Positions 12,251-24,845 of a DNA stretch of 64,000 bases are shown here, piece after piece. The notes beneath the pieces are model-generated. The model was not told the DNA's origin. It searched no databases and was given only the letters and a program-made list of their open reading frames with translations. Location of the stretch: NCBI RefSeq assembly GCF_021917145.1, contig NC_061062.1, positions 12,470,282 to 12,534,281 on the forward strand, in the 5' to 3' direction. Position 1 is the stretch's first letter. Every line of letters starts with the position of its first letter. A program made the translations under genes and the position numbers. This stretch comes from Hypomesus transpacificus (Eukaryota; Chordata; Actinopteri; Osmeriformes; Osmeridae).

Positions 12251-15200
12251 GTGAGTAACCCTTATTACCCGACAAACGCTGAAATGTGTAAGAGGTTATT
12301 GTAGGAATGTTTGTACCATTACGCACTGTCCAAAGGATGAATGTCCAGCCAAGGAGATCATTAGCTGACAATGACTGAATTAGAGTATCCTAATAACCCT
12401 CAATAATAGAGTAAATGAGTTGGGAAAATAATGTGTTTTAGAAGTTTTTCTCTGAAACGAATGCAAACTGAGCGATCAAATATGTATTGACCTCTCTCAC
12501 AACGCAAGTGTGTTAGATGTAAAGGCCTGTGGGTTGAGATAGGCTAATGCATGCTTGTTCATTTGTTTTATAACAAGCCGTAGCCTTAACAGTCGCGCAG
12601 GGTGGCGGATGGCTCGTTTGAAGTAGGTTTTAATCAGCAAGTTACATAAATCTAGAAAACAATTGCTGGTTCTTTTTACTGCCCTCCTAAACGTTATTTC
12701 ACTGACCATGTTTTATCGATAGTTCCATTGTAACTGACACCTATGTTGGCTAGTTTAAAGAACAATTAAACCGTGACCTATTCTTGACCAACTGCTTAAA
12801 TCTTGTAGGCCAACCAGACAAATGATCTACCAAAACCAGCCTTCGGTCTGTATAGGGTCAGAAGTTCACAGCCGTCTAGAAGACTCCCTGTGTCCCAGTG
12901 TAGACAGATCCCAGCAGCTCCAGCTCTTAGCTCATGCACCATGCTCTACTGCAGATCTGAGCCTGATAGGGGGTAAGAAGGTCGAGGAGACTGCCCTCCT
13001 CCTGCTTCTGCTTGTGCTGCTGGAGTCATTACAGAGACCAAGGGGAAAGGTTTGTGTGTGCATGTGTTTGTGCACGTGTGTGTGTGTGCGCGCGTGTGAT
13101 GTGTATTCATGCTGACAATAACATTACAGCTTAGAGGTCAGGATCAAGGCTGTAGTCACAGTCTGGAAAAGGCGAAGAGGAAGGACAGGACTGGGGGGGA
13201 TGATGAGAAGAAGAGGAGAGATAAGGAGGATCAGGCATATGAAAAGGGGTGGAGGAGAGTGAGAGGAAGATAAAATGTTTTGCGGGGGCAATATGAAGTG
13301 ATAGAAGTGTACATGTTTCCATTTCTGAATGATAGGTTTTATTTTTTAACTGCATTATATGTATTTTACACACACACAACGGATGACCTTATCTCAGATG
13401 TACACTTCGTATCAGATTAGGCTACGTGGAAAAATCTGCTTTCATTATAGATGTGTGAACAGCATGTTATTTTATTCAGAGAACATACCTCACACGAACA
13501 TGACTGGGCTCCTTCCATCAGCCTGAGACCTGCACTACCAAATGGAAAAATCCCCCCCCCCCCCCCTCTGCTCTCTTACCTGTTATCTACCAGAGGGCTA
13601 GTATGTTGTGTGCCACGTTCAGATGTGGCACAGTGGCACCCTTTTCCCCTGTTGGACGCATACCCCCTGCAGGCTGTGGATCAGAGAAATCAATCAGTGG
13701 TTTGAAGTGATGCATTGGCAGGTTGGAGAGTAGATGCTAAGGGGAATGCTGAATAGGTCCAGGAGAGATGTAGAGCAGAGAAAAAAAAAAGAAGAAAAAA
13801 AAACCTTGCTCTCACACATTCGGTTTAAATTCACTTCATCCTCGGTCAGACACACACAAATGTATGCATGCAGACACAGCCGCCTCGCACATCCCTAGAC
13901 TGAAAAATCTAAGCACACACTCCAAAACATACGCACACACCCTGCGTGTCTCTCAACATCAGAATGCGAGTGTGATTTGCCTCCACTTTGAGCGTGTAGA
14001 AAGCCTGTCTCCAGATTAGCTTGTGACTCAAGGCTCATCTCTTTGACTGTTGCTGTGAGGGACCTCAGGATAGCAGAGGGCCTTCAGCGAGTATTCAGCT
14101 GCTGCAGAAAACACACACTCCCACACACACACGCACACACTCACACACTCACACACTCACACACACACACAAGCACACAAGCACAAACATGCATTGTGAG
14201 CTCCTGTCTCAATGTGATTCACAGGCAAGCATAGACACGAATAGCACATCCTGTAGAGGATAAAGCACATTTACTAGGATCTGTGGTGCATGACTGAATC
14301 TGACCCCAAAACTGGAGGTAATTGCATCAGAGTCAAGATGACTGGAAGTGTAGAAATGAGAGGCCGGTACTGTATGGATGTGTATGACATAATCATCACC
14401 CTGATGGATAGTTTACAAACATGTACAATACAATTAGCTGCTGTAAAGAAATTCAAATCAACACACAATTATTTTACCCTACAAGATGTGAGAGAGAATT
14501 TGTCCAAGCCCTTGAGTCTTAATCGAATGTGGTGCGTGGAACAGGATATTTTCCCATCAGATGGTGCCAAGCTTAGATTGTTTTCACCATCGAATTAAAG
14601 CGACCAAGGGGAATAGAGATTGTTCGGGTAATCCCATTGGTTCTTAATCCAAGATTATTCACATGGGATTGTGGTGACAATGAGACAATCACATTGCGTC
14701 TCAGTCAGAGATTGACACCCCAAAATCTCTTCTCTTTTTTGCTTCATCGGTTTCCTTTCCTTTTCGGGGTTTCTTTATCCCTGCTTTGTTGGTGTGTTTT
14801 CCCCCCCTATCCCCGTCTTCTATCTTGTCGTCTTCTTCATAATCTTTCTCTGTTTACCTTTTCATGCATCTAATGCCCCCGGCCCTCGTTCTTTCCCCCT
14901 CCCTCCACCACCCCTCCCTCTTTCCCCTGCTCTTGCCCCTTTCCTTCTGAGATCTCCCCACCTTAGCATCCTTATCTCTACATAATCTATGACCAGGGAA
15001 TGTAATTATGACTCTGCAGTATCCTATGATTGGTCTTCCAGATGGAGGATCTGTAATTACAGATCTAGAGCTATACATCATTCACTGAGGGACAAGATAA
15101 AGCAGAGCATTAGCTGTGCCGGCTCCCTCACTGCACAGTCCACATAGGACACCATTAGTGGGAAATGGTACATTTAAAAGGCCCGGTGCTGAGTTGATAG

Positions 15201-18200
15201 ATGCTTACTAATATGAACGTTTCTATAATTTGTCCACAGCTAAAAATATCTTATTTTAAAGAAAAGGCCCTTTGGGATGTTTGGCATGTTAACATCGCAT
15301 CGCAGTTCAAAGTATTTTTAGCAGTCCTATCTGTCGCTTTGCTCTTCTATTACAATATGAATGAGTGCAGATGCACTCTGTGTTGGCTGAAATGGCAACA
15401 GTAGGAGAAATGCATGGGATTAGCAACTTGAAAAGATACCAAACACAACTGTGGATGTGTGTGGGTGGGTGATCCCAGGTGGGGTTCAGTAAAGTTGGAC
15501 CCTGATCGCCTCACCTCACCTCATGTAGCTGGACAGGAGAAAATAACTCTATGTCCTGTCTGATCTCATAACTCCATAGTCAGGATTTAAATATAATTTT
15601 TTCAGCTGGCAATCCCTAAAATACTGATGTTTACCAAATGAATTGCCATTGTCAGGGGAAAATAGGGTGAGTGTCAGGGTCAAGTGATGCTTTCCAGAGT
15701 CAAAATTAGACATTTGTCCACAATTTTCAGATCATAATTGGATCATAAGGTTCAGTGAGATGATCTATGAGATCAGGCTTTCTCCCTTGATCTCCTCCAT
15801 AACCAGAATGCACCACTCCAGTGATGAGGGGCAGCAGCTCACTACTGTTTCAAGGTACAGTGTCAGTACACCCTCATCCGATAGGAAAGAGAAAGGGGGG
15901 AAAGCAGAGAGACAGACTGAGAGAGGAGGGAGAGAGAATAAACAGAATGGGGAGAGAGGTGGAAGAAAAGAGATTGATAGAAAAAAAGAGTATGAGAATG
16001 ATATAGATAAAAAGAGTTAAGAGACTTGAAATGAAGCTTTGTAAAAGTAGTAAATCAGCCGTCTGGATCAACCACATATAGCTCTCGTCCCCCTTGTGTA
16101 CCTGTCTGAAAATAAACAATGATTGCTATACCGGCTGTACGTAACACCTAATTTAAAGAGGATTCAGTGAATTGTGAAAGTCTGGTAACAGAACTCTGAT
16201 TTGCCCAGTAGAAGGACATGGAGGTGGAATGGAGTTTATATCTGTCGGGGGAATGGGGTTTGGAAAAAGTGTGTAAAGGTGGTCAGGCTTGTTATTCCTC
16301 TTTTCTAAATCCATTATCTGAGTATTACAGCCCAGGTATCACTGGCAGTAGAGGAAACAGTGACCTCTCAGATGACCTTGGTAGATTTACCAGGGAGGAA
16401 CATCCATCAGACATCAATGACATCTGATACAGTATAGCCATACTAAGGATATATGCTGTCTGTGAAAAAATGTGTATTTACTGTCTACGTGACAGGCAGA
16501 ATGTTTCACCCAGTATACTCTCACTTTCTCATTCCGCTCTGCTGATCAGCGGTTCAGTGAGCTTTCAGTCTTAAACACAAACTTTAAAAAAAAACTTCTG
16601 AAATATAGTCTGAAAAATCAGCTGCCAATTTTCCAACTTTCAGAGAACTGTGAGATGGGGTCAGGTGTCACATGCCAAACCCACCACCCGTATATCCTTT
16701 ATTCCTACCGTACCAGCATCTAATTGTTGATGTTGACATGGGACTGTTTGCACTATCATTGCTTTATCATGCTGTGTTTGTTTCATTATTAGTTGTCTCT
16801 GGAATTCAGAGTTTACAGCCCAGTTAAGCAGATGAATCAAAGCTGGAGGTGGATGGTGACTCATGCTATCAGAGGATCAGTAGCCTCCTGTTAGTGGTAA
16901 TCTTGGGCCATGCCATTTCATCTATTTCGTGTTAATATGCAATGTGTACAAACAGTACCTTTTCACAAATGGATCCCTGCATATATCTCTGTCTTCTATA
17001 GACAGAAGGACCCGATAAGGCATGGATGCCCCCAGCTAGCCATTCTCCAATTAATGTCACACAATACCTCGGAGCAGATAAACGATTTGAAAAAGTGCTT
17101 GGCTGGAGGTCAAGCCTGAGAGCTCAGCCGAGCAAAACAGTTGTTTTAATGAGGCAACCAGAGTAGATACAAAACCCTAGTGCTCATTTGGTGGCCCTTG
17201 GACTTTTTTGTGGCGCTTCTAAATGGTTTCAACTGGTTACTTTGCAGTCCTCCTTGCTCCACCTGGAGCATTGTAACCATGACGAAGATACTACCCGTAT
17301 CAGCACATTCCTGCTCCACAAGGTGGAAGTCCCTCAGGTGTGCTAGATTTTCTCTGCTGGAAGTGTTCCAGAGTGCAGCTTCCTTGTGGGATTCACAGCA
17401 CACTGCATCACATGTGGTACTGGCCAGGGAGCTAGCATTGGCCAATTATGTTTGTTGTGGCAGTAAGAATGTGCTTTTGCAGTTATGACTGTAAAGAAGC
17501 TTACATTTATAATCTTTAGTAGTATTCATTTGTCCTTTATTTATGTAGAGATGAGAGAGAAAGAGTGAAGGAAAGAAAAACATATAAAAAAATTGAATAG
17601 CGATAGAAATCTAAAGAACAGGGAAAGAAGGAAAGAGAAATAGAGATTGAATTACATAAAGTGATATCCAAACAAATCAAATAAACTGAGAGAAGACTTG
17701 AATTTTTTCCATTGTGTTACCCTCCATATCGGTTTACACTGGAGCACAGATTATCCTGCGCTGCCTGAGTGCTCTGACCTGAGGTTTGGTGTCCGGGGGG
17801 TGGGATTATGCCTTGGTGACGCTGCACCATCTGCACCTCCCATCACTGCCTGGACAATTTGAATCTGAATCAGTACCCTGAGCCTCTTGGAGCTAAACTG
17901 GCCTCTAGCAACATGGAAGGGGAAGTTCAGTTGAGGGGCTGGTAATGACCACACATACCTATAAACTGTATGGACTAACTGAAAGTACATGTCCTGTTTG
18001 AAAGCAGGTAGGACCTTATAGTTTTGGTTGTATTTCTTGCTTGTTTGCACAGCACAACCAACCACGTTGGGGGGTTTTTCCACTGGGGGTAATGCGGCTT
18101 CAACTGTGCATCCTACTGTGCATGTGTTTGTACTATGTATAGCTATGGTGAATCGTATATTTCTATGGTGTTTCTCCCCTGTGGATCAGAGAGAATAAGT

Positions 18201-18810
18201 CATTCACAAATACTCTCCATCCCTTTGTATGGATCCAGCTTTCTAAAGCCCTCTCATGTTCACATACACTGATATTACAAGATTGGAGAGATGTAGCTCA
18301 ATAAATCAAATTTCATCCCCCATGTTTGTAATATTGCACACACACTGTATGGATGACTATGAATAAATAGAATACATGAATAAATACCTAGTAGAAGATG
18401 TAAGCTTATGAGACATTTATTGACCACAAAGTGACCTGTATCAAAATCTGTACCTTTAAGGCAAACTCTGGGTGTTGCTTTTCATGCTGGAGAGGGCAAT
18501 CATCCTTTCTGAAGAACAAGGAAGTTAAGTACAGCAGTGGATATAACGGTAATTCACCTATCATCACCAAACTATCCCTGTCATCCATCTTCTGTCCATT
18601 TATCCACTCCACCATTTACCTCTTCACACTGTATATTGACACTGAAGAGAACACATACCCACTGTCTGCCTTTGTCTGTACATCAGCAGGTGAACCAAGA
18701 CCATTATCTTTAGCAGAACCATTGGCTTTCAGTTGCTAAATCAATTAGCCTGTTTGACTCCACAGTGGTCATGCAGAGCCCACAGGCCTGCTGTATTCAA
18801 CAAGAATTAC
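12251..18810. other. Intergenic or intronic DNA, no gene seen
   Basis: No coding exon recognised. It holds a TG tract at 13,050-13,100, a 13-14 base poly-C run near 13,555, CA tracts at 14,110-14,180, and pyrimidine-rich DNA at 14,730-14,960. If the candidate 5' exon at 12.25 kb belongs to htr1d, this would be its intron. Confidence 0.45.
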
Positions 18811-18985
18811 CACCAGACCAACATCAGTATTTACCCAGACCAACATTAGTGCTACCCCTAACCAACACCAACAACCAGCGCCAGCCCGGTCCAATGTTAG
18901 TATTAGCCCAGACCAACATTAGCTTTATCCCAGACCACTTTTAGCACTAGTCAGACCAACATTTGCACTAGCCAGTTCAATGTAG
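18811..18985. repeat. Degenerate tandem repeat
   Basis: A motif close to CCAGACCAACATTAG recurs about every 20-30 bases, with spacers such as TGCTACC, TATTAGC and CTTTATC. The copies are too diverged to fix the unit length by eye. No open frame spans it. Confidence 0.6.
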
Positions 18986-19231
18986 AACCAGAATTAACAT
19001 ATCTGTCCAAAGATGACCCATCATCCAGTGTACAAACTCCTCCAGTGTATAATGTCATGTAGCCTACTGACTGTTTATTGCTTTTGAGGTGTAAATTATC
19101 TAGTCTTCACTGTGTTCTCTGTGTTCTTTATGGCTGTCTCTGGCCGGTGATGGGGGTATTTCCAGATGCAGGCTATATTAGCTCCTAACGGTCTTCTGGC
19201 AGCTGCATCTGTGTCTGGTTCAGGTTCAGTC

Positions 19232-19505
19232 AGTCTGTGGCGCCTGGTTTGGTTTCATTTTTTTGTTTACTTCACATTCATTTAGGTACTCATTATCTGA
19301 TTGGAGGCCCAGCACATGGAGATAAGCCATGTCCTTGTCTGTTTGACTTGATGTGTAAATAGATAAAGATGCCCCTGTTCATCACAGAATTTCAGATGCT
19401 GAATAATATACACCCTATGTAATCTAAATCTATAGGTGGGAAACTAAGATTAGTGTGTGTGTAGTCACTATAATTAGATCAGTTTAGACACACATGTTCT
19501 CTCTC
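19232..19505 (+). repeat. Segmental duplication, copy 1
   Basis: About 270 bases that recur, diverged but fully alignable by eye, at 20,417-20,680 in the same orientation. Shared blocks include ATTATCTGATTGGAGGCCCA, CCAGCACATGGAGATAAGCC and GATTAGTGTGTGTGTAGTCA. Both copies end at a TGTTCTCTCTC run. Copy 1 lacks the flanking direct repeats that copy 2 has. Confidence 0.9.
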
Positions 19506-20381
19506 ACACACACACACACACTCACTCACACACACACACACACAGGCAGCTCTCACAAATCTGTACACACTGTGTGGCATTGCTCCATCTAACATTGTTT
19601 ACAAAACCATTTTAATTGCAAACTACCTAAAAACCCTTTTTCCCCGGCAGATTTGACAAAGTTGTGGAGCAGTCAGAAAGTCCTAGAAAGTTATTTGGGG
19701 TCTTGTTACTTTCTAGCTTAGAAGAGTACTGCTGCCATCCTAAAAAGGGATTTGGGGCATTAGTAATTTATCAGAAGACTGTATAATTATCCTTGTCAGC
19801 TCAAATCTGAGTGTGGAAAATCTCTGGCCTCTCAATTCAATGGCTTAACATGGGTGAAGTTTGGTTACTTAATTCCTATCACCAAATAGTTGTGGTTGTT
19901 TATTCAGTACAGAAAATGAAAGACCCCCCCAGTACGTTACCTTCAGAACAGAAGAATAGAACCTGCTTGTCCTTTGGTACCTCTCTCAAATCCCCCTCAG
20001 CTAAAGGTTGTTATTGGTTCATGCCTTCTGTCTGTGCCCTAAGGCTCGCTGGGCTAAATGAATCACCGTGGAATCCCATCACGGGTGCTGTAAGCCACGA
20101 CCAGGTTACCATTGCCCCTGTCTGAAAGAGCTTCATTCAGTTTGTTCAAGTAATTGAAAATAACTGAGAGCAGCCTCCCCCCTCCTTTATGTTGGAGGTT
20201 ATACAGGCTTGACACACAACCAAAGATGTTTCGATTCTTCCAGAACGATGGTACCTTCTCATGCTTTCTCCTATGACTGATTGCCAGTGTCAATATGAGT
20301 CATTGAATTTTGATGGAAATTGAGAATTTATTTCCCATAGTGTCATCGTAATGTCTTTGACCGTGAAACAAATTTGGCATG

Positions 20382-20416
20382 TACCTGCTCCCTGCCTGTA
20401 TATCTTGGAAGCAGTT
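20382..20416 (+). repeat. 35-bp direct repeat, left of duplicated segment
   Basis: Begins TACCTGCTCCCTG and ends AAGCAGTT. It differs from the copy at 20,681-20,715 at only two positions (C/G and G/A). It sits immediately before duplication copy 2. Confidence 0.9.
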
Positions 20417-20680
20417 AGTCTGTGGCGCCTAGTTTGGCTTCAATTTTTAGTTTACTTCACATTTATTTAGGTATTCATTATCTGATTGGAGGCCCAGCAC
20501 ATGGAGATAAGCCTTATTGGCTGGATGTGTATATAGATAAAGATGCCCCCGTTCATCACAGATTGTCGGACGCTGAATAAGATACACCCTATGTAATCTA
20601 AAACCATGGATGGGAAATTAAGATTAGTGTGTGTGTAGTCACTGTGATTTGATCCATTTAGATCCGTTGTTCTCTCTCTC
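20417..20680 (+). repeat. Segmental duplication, copy 2
   Basis: Second copy of 19,232-19,505, starting AGTCTGTGGCGCC and ending in a CTCTCTC run. It is bounded exactly by the 35-bp direct repeats at 20,382-20,416 and 20,681-20,715. This looks like a segment placed into a pre-existing site with duplication of 35 target bases. It also differs from copy 1 by a short deletion after AGATAAGCC. Confidence 0.9.
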
Positions 20681-20715
20681 TACCTGCTCCCTGGCTGTAT
20701 ATCTTGAAAGCAGTT
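20681..20715 (+). repeat. 35-bp direct repeat, right of duplicated segment
   Basis: Right-hand partner of 20,382-20,416, 33 of 35 bases identical by eye. Together they bracket duplication copy 2. Confidence 0.9.
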
Positions 20716-20990
20716 CAATGTTGTACAGTACAGTTCTGAAGACAATACCTTTGAGTTCTGTCACAGAGAAGATTTACTTAACATGTTTTTTGAAGCCAAA
20801 GAAATACTCAAATACTGAGCTTCTCTGGCGTGACAGGACCCTAACAGACATGGGACAAGAATGATAAAACAAGAGTCTGACTTAGCTTGCTTACCATCTT
20901 ATTGCAAATATGTCTCACTCACTTGTCGACTGGAGAGAGAGAGTAGAGACCTGACAGAAAACAAACTCTAATGTACTTTTCTATGGGAGA

Positions 20991-21029
20991 TACAGTACAA
21001 ATGTGTCCAAACTTTTGACTGGTACTGTA
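20991..21029 (-). mobile_element. Tc1/mariner-like terminal relic
   Basis: GTCCAAACTTTTGACTGGTA followed by CTGTA is the inverted form of the CAGTACCAGTCAAAAGTTTG terminus known from fish Tc1-like elements. A short TACAGTA on the left (20,991-20,997) may be what remains of the other end. All internal sequence is gone. Confidence 0.65.
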
Positions 21030-21707
21030 TGTGTGTATTAACAGAGTAATAATCCTTCATGTGGGAGTAGTTGTCAATCAACAAGGTAAGAGAGTGCTGC
21101 TCTAATTAAACAAGCTGTTACAGTGGCACTAATATCAGCTGAGTTTCCTTAGCTTGTTTGTCAGCTGTTTTTGCAGGCCATTAATAATCTGAACTTCAAG
21201 ACCTGTCGATTGGGGTAAACATGAAAAAAGAGGCCTCTGGAAATAATCAACATGAAAGGCAACCATTTTATAAGCTTTATCCCTTTAACTTCCTCCACTG
21301 AACTACCTAATCCCACCCTCCTAAACTCTGCAACGATGGAAGAACTAAACACCACCACTGCTTGGTCCTAATGAATTGTTCATTGTGGTTTCAGTGTGGT
21401 TGCCAACCAATTCACAGACAGGCTAATTCATGCACATGAATTCCATCTGTTCCTTGTTAGTTACACAAGCCCTGTTCATTGTGCTTCATTAGCAAGGCGC
21501 CATGTTACCACTAGCAATGGCCTGTGCACCTTACAATTACTCAGATAGAAAGGTGACAGGCACACAGGGTGGGAGGAAAGCTTGAGCTTGTGAGGAGACA
21601 TGGTGTGACACATCTGCAGAACTTCCTGGACCTAGTACCTCCAACTGCCTTCTTTACTAATTATCTAAAGCCTCCACTGCCTGGCAAGATGGTGGACTAA
21701 TAGAGAC

Positions 21708-21974
<267 letters not shown>

Positions 21975-22593
21975 CAAGTGTTTCTACCACCTTGTCACAT
22001 CTCTCACACTCCACAGAGGATGCCCTGCGACTAGTACTTTCAGATGGCAGGCGGCCCAGGTGGACTGTCCCGATCTTGGGTGAGGGCCAGTTTGGTTGAG
22101 CAGGCTATACTTCATCAGACTTCGCATTTACAGTCTGTGAGTTTTCATAAAATAAGGGTCAATTCAGGCTATTTGAATTATAATCAGTGAGATTCTGTGG
22201 ACATGTCAGGTTTTGACCCTGCTTCAGCACTTCTATGAAAAACTCCTTTGAGACCGTTGTATTCTCTGTTGAAGTGACTAATTGTTAATTTTCCCTGCAA
22301 ACAGGAAAAGCAAAGGATGTGACTTAATGTCAATGACAAAACAGTGTGTGCTGACCAGACAGGCCGACACAAGCCTGGTCATCATGGTACTGTATTTAAA
22401 AGTGTCATTAGCAATGTCAAGAGCAATGTCACAGTGTCATGAGCTCAAATGAAATGAACTGTGGAAAAATACATCCAGATGTTCACTAGATCCAACATTT
22501 GGGTGAGTGCCCATAGTGGGGACTAAGCTGTTCCGAAGGGACACCCTTCAGTCTGGTGACCCTGCTTACCTCCAGGTATAAAATCCCCCAGAA

Positions 22594-22992
22594 AGGTGGA
22601 GGCTGGGGCAGGATGGGAGGGGGGAGGGGCTGGAGCAGGGTGGGAGGAGGGAGGGGCCGGGGCAGGGTGGGAGGAGGGAGGGGCTGGGGCAGGGTGGGAG
22701 GAGGGAGGGGCTGGAGCAGGGTGGGAAGAGGGAGGGGCTGGAGCAGGGTGGGAGGAGGGAGGGGCTGGGGCAGGGTGGGAGGAGGGAGGGAGGGGCCGGG
22801 GCTGGGTGGGAGGAGGGAGGGAGGGGCCGGGGCTGGGTGGGAGGAGGGAGGGGCTGGGGCTGGGGCAAGGTGGGAGGAGGGAGGGGCTGGAGCAGGGTGG
22901 GAGGAGGGAGGGGCTGGAGCAGGGTGGGAGGAGGGAGGGGCCGGGGCTGGGTGGGAGGAGGGAGGGGCCGGGGCTGGGTGGGAGGAGGGAGC
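22594..22992. repeat. G-rich 28-bp minisatellite
   Basis: About 13-14 tandem units close to GGGGCTGGAGCAGGGTGGGA plus GGAGGGAG. Variants carry GGCCGGGGC, and some units are extended by a GGGA insertion. The plus strand is over half G, with many runs of three or more. It shares the core GGGCTGGGTGGGAGG with the 47-bp minisatellite at 2811-3178. The Gly-rich and Pro-rich open frames here are artefacts. Confidence 0.95.
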
Positions 22993-24845
22993 GACTGGTA
23001 CATCCTCTGATCATCAAACAGACTGATAATCTTTTGTTTTATTCACAAAATGTATTGGTATTTAATTTTGAACGAACATCATTTAATTAACTTGGCTGTG
23101 CACATTTATATAGTATTATCGATGTGGGTGTTTTCTGGATCATAAACAGCGAGTGACCCATTTCTCACATTCTGAAAACCTTCAGGCTTACAGCCAAGAC
23201 AGTGGAGCGACAAGAGGAGCTACCTCATCAGCTTCATGTTAACAACTGCAGCCACTGATGTATTAACCTCTGGCATACAGAGATACTGAAGGCTTTATAG
23301 ACATCATCTTTCTTCTTATTTGCTTTTCATTTATGGAAATAGAATCAAGTTCATGTGAAACGTTGACACAAAGCTGGCTGTGTGTGTATGCATTTTGTGT
23401 GCATCTCTGTTTGCACGTGTGTGTGTGTCCTGATCAGTATAGCTGCTGAAGATTAATGAGAAACATGACTCAAGACAGCGTATTTGTATTGGATTTCAAT
23501 GTCAATCTTGCATGTGATGACAAAAGATGGTTTGGGATGTAGGTGGTGAATCTCAAATGCAGTGAAAGATGGCGTTGGCAGATTTTCTCAGTCCTATTAT
23601 TATTATTTATTTTTTATAAATCTGTAATACAAATCTCTAAATGTTATCTTTGTTTCTTCCTAGGGTGAATGTGCTGTGAAAGAAGCTGGGTAAAATGGAG
23701 GTGTTCTGAAGCAGAATCAGGACTGAGTGAAGGTGTCAGAGCAAGCCTCTCGGCTCCATACTGTACTGACCACCAAGTCTGAGACAGAGGTGTGTCCACA
23801 CACACATTGACAGATCGATAAAAGGACTCCCTCTGCAACCTCACACAGGACTTGAAATATATTTTTCGGGACCACATTCATTGAGTGTCAAATGAGCCCG
23901 AGGTCTAAAAAAGTCTCAAGATATTGACTTGTTGTGGTCCTTCACGACTGGACTGAACAAAAGGATCTCAGGGATGAGGGGATCATGTTAACATCTAGCT
24001 TGGCTATTGTTGTTCCTCAGGCTTTGCTCTATGACCACTCTTTGTCAGAGTCTGGTCCAGTTTCAGATTAAGGGATCGGCAAAGGCAGGGATAGAGTAAG
24101 GGAGAAGAGGTGAGAGGGAAACAAAAAGAGAGAGACGGGGGGAGGGAGAGAAGGTGTGTCCGATACAGAGCAAGACAGAGAGGTGCAGAAAAGAAGCTGC
24201 AGACAGAAGAAGAAGAGACAGAAAGAGGAAGCTGGAGTCTGTTATTTTCTCTCTGTGTGAGGTTTAGTGGAGAACGGTGGGTTAGGGGGGGTGGACCATT
24301 TGGGAAAAAGAGGTGTTGGGCTGGGAGAGGAGAAGAGGACAGTAGAGGCAAAGGGAGAGGAGGAAAGGAAAAGGGAATGAGAGGAGAGGAGTGAAGTGGA
24401 GATGTGTCCAAAGAGAAAACTTATAGAGCTGAATACCAATGAGGCCCTTTAGTCAGAGCATCGGGACCAACCGATATTAGAAATTCAGAAAAACTAATGC
24501 AGCCATTAGTCGCACAATAAAATGATGGAGTTGCACAAAACTAAAAGGCTGATAATATGAAATAGAACACAGGCTGGCTCTCTGCTCAGAGATGACCGAA
24601 ACGGAGGTATGCAGACAGATTTGTTTACCGAACAGGCTGAAATAAAGGGATAAAAAAGCCCTCTGTGCAACAGGCACACGTCTAAACCAGCTGTGACATT
24701 CATCAATGCAGCACTGGGGGATAGGCAGAAAGAGTCTGGATCGATCATCTTGATGGGGACCATGAGCATCCTTTAACCCCAACCACATGAAAGAGGAGTG
24801 GCGTGGAGAGGACATCTGAGCAGAAAGGTTAAAGCACTAGGCGGG
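22993..24845. other. Upstream region of htr1d
   Basis: AT-rich sequence, then purine-rich DNA at 24,090-24,400. Acceptor-like sites with pyrimidine tracts occur near 23,663 (TTTCTTCCTAG) and 24,020 (TTGTTCCTCAG). Either could begin an exon carrying the htr1d 5' untranslated region. No coding exon seen. Confidence 0.35.

Noticed and set aside
22523..23090. Four overlapping Gly-rich and Pro-rich open frames of 145-164 residues
   Set aside because: Open on both strands only because the 28-bp minisatellite lacks stops.
24798..24845. In-frame upstream ATG extending htr1d by 16 residues
   Set aside because: The basic extension [10 protein letters not shown]... does not resemble 5-HT1 receptor N-termini; the next ATG gives a typical start with glycosylation sites.
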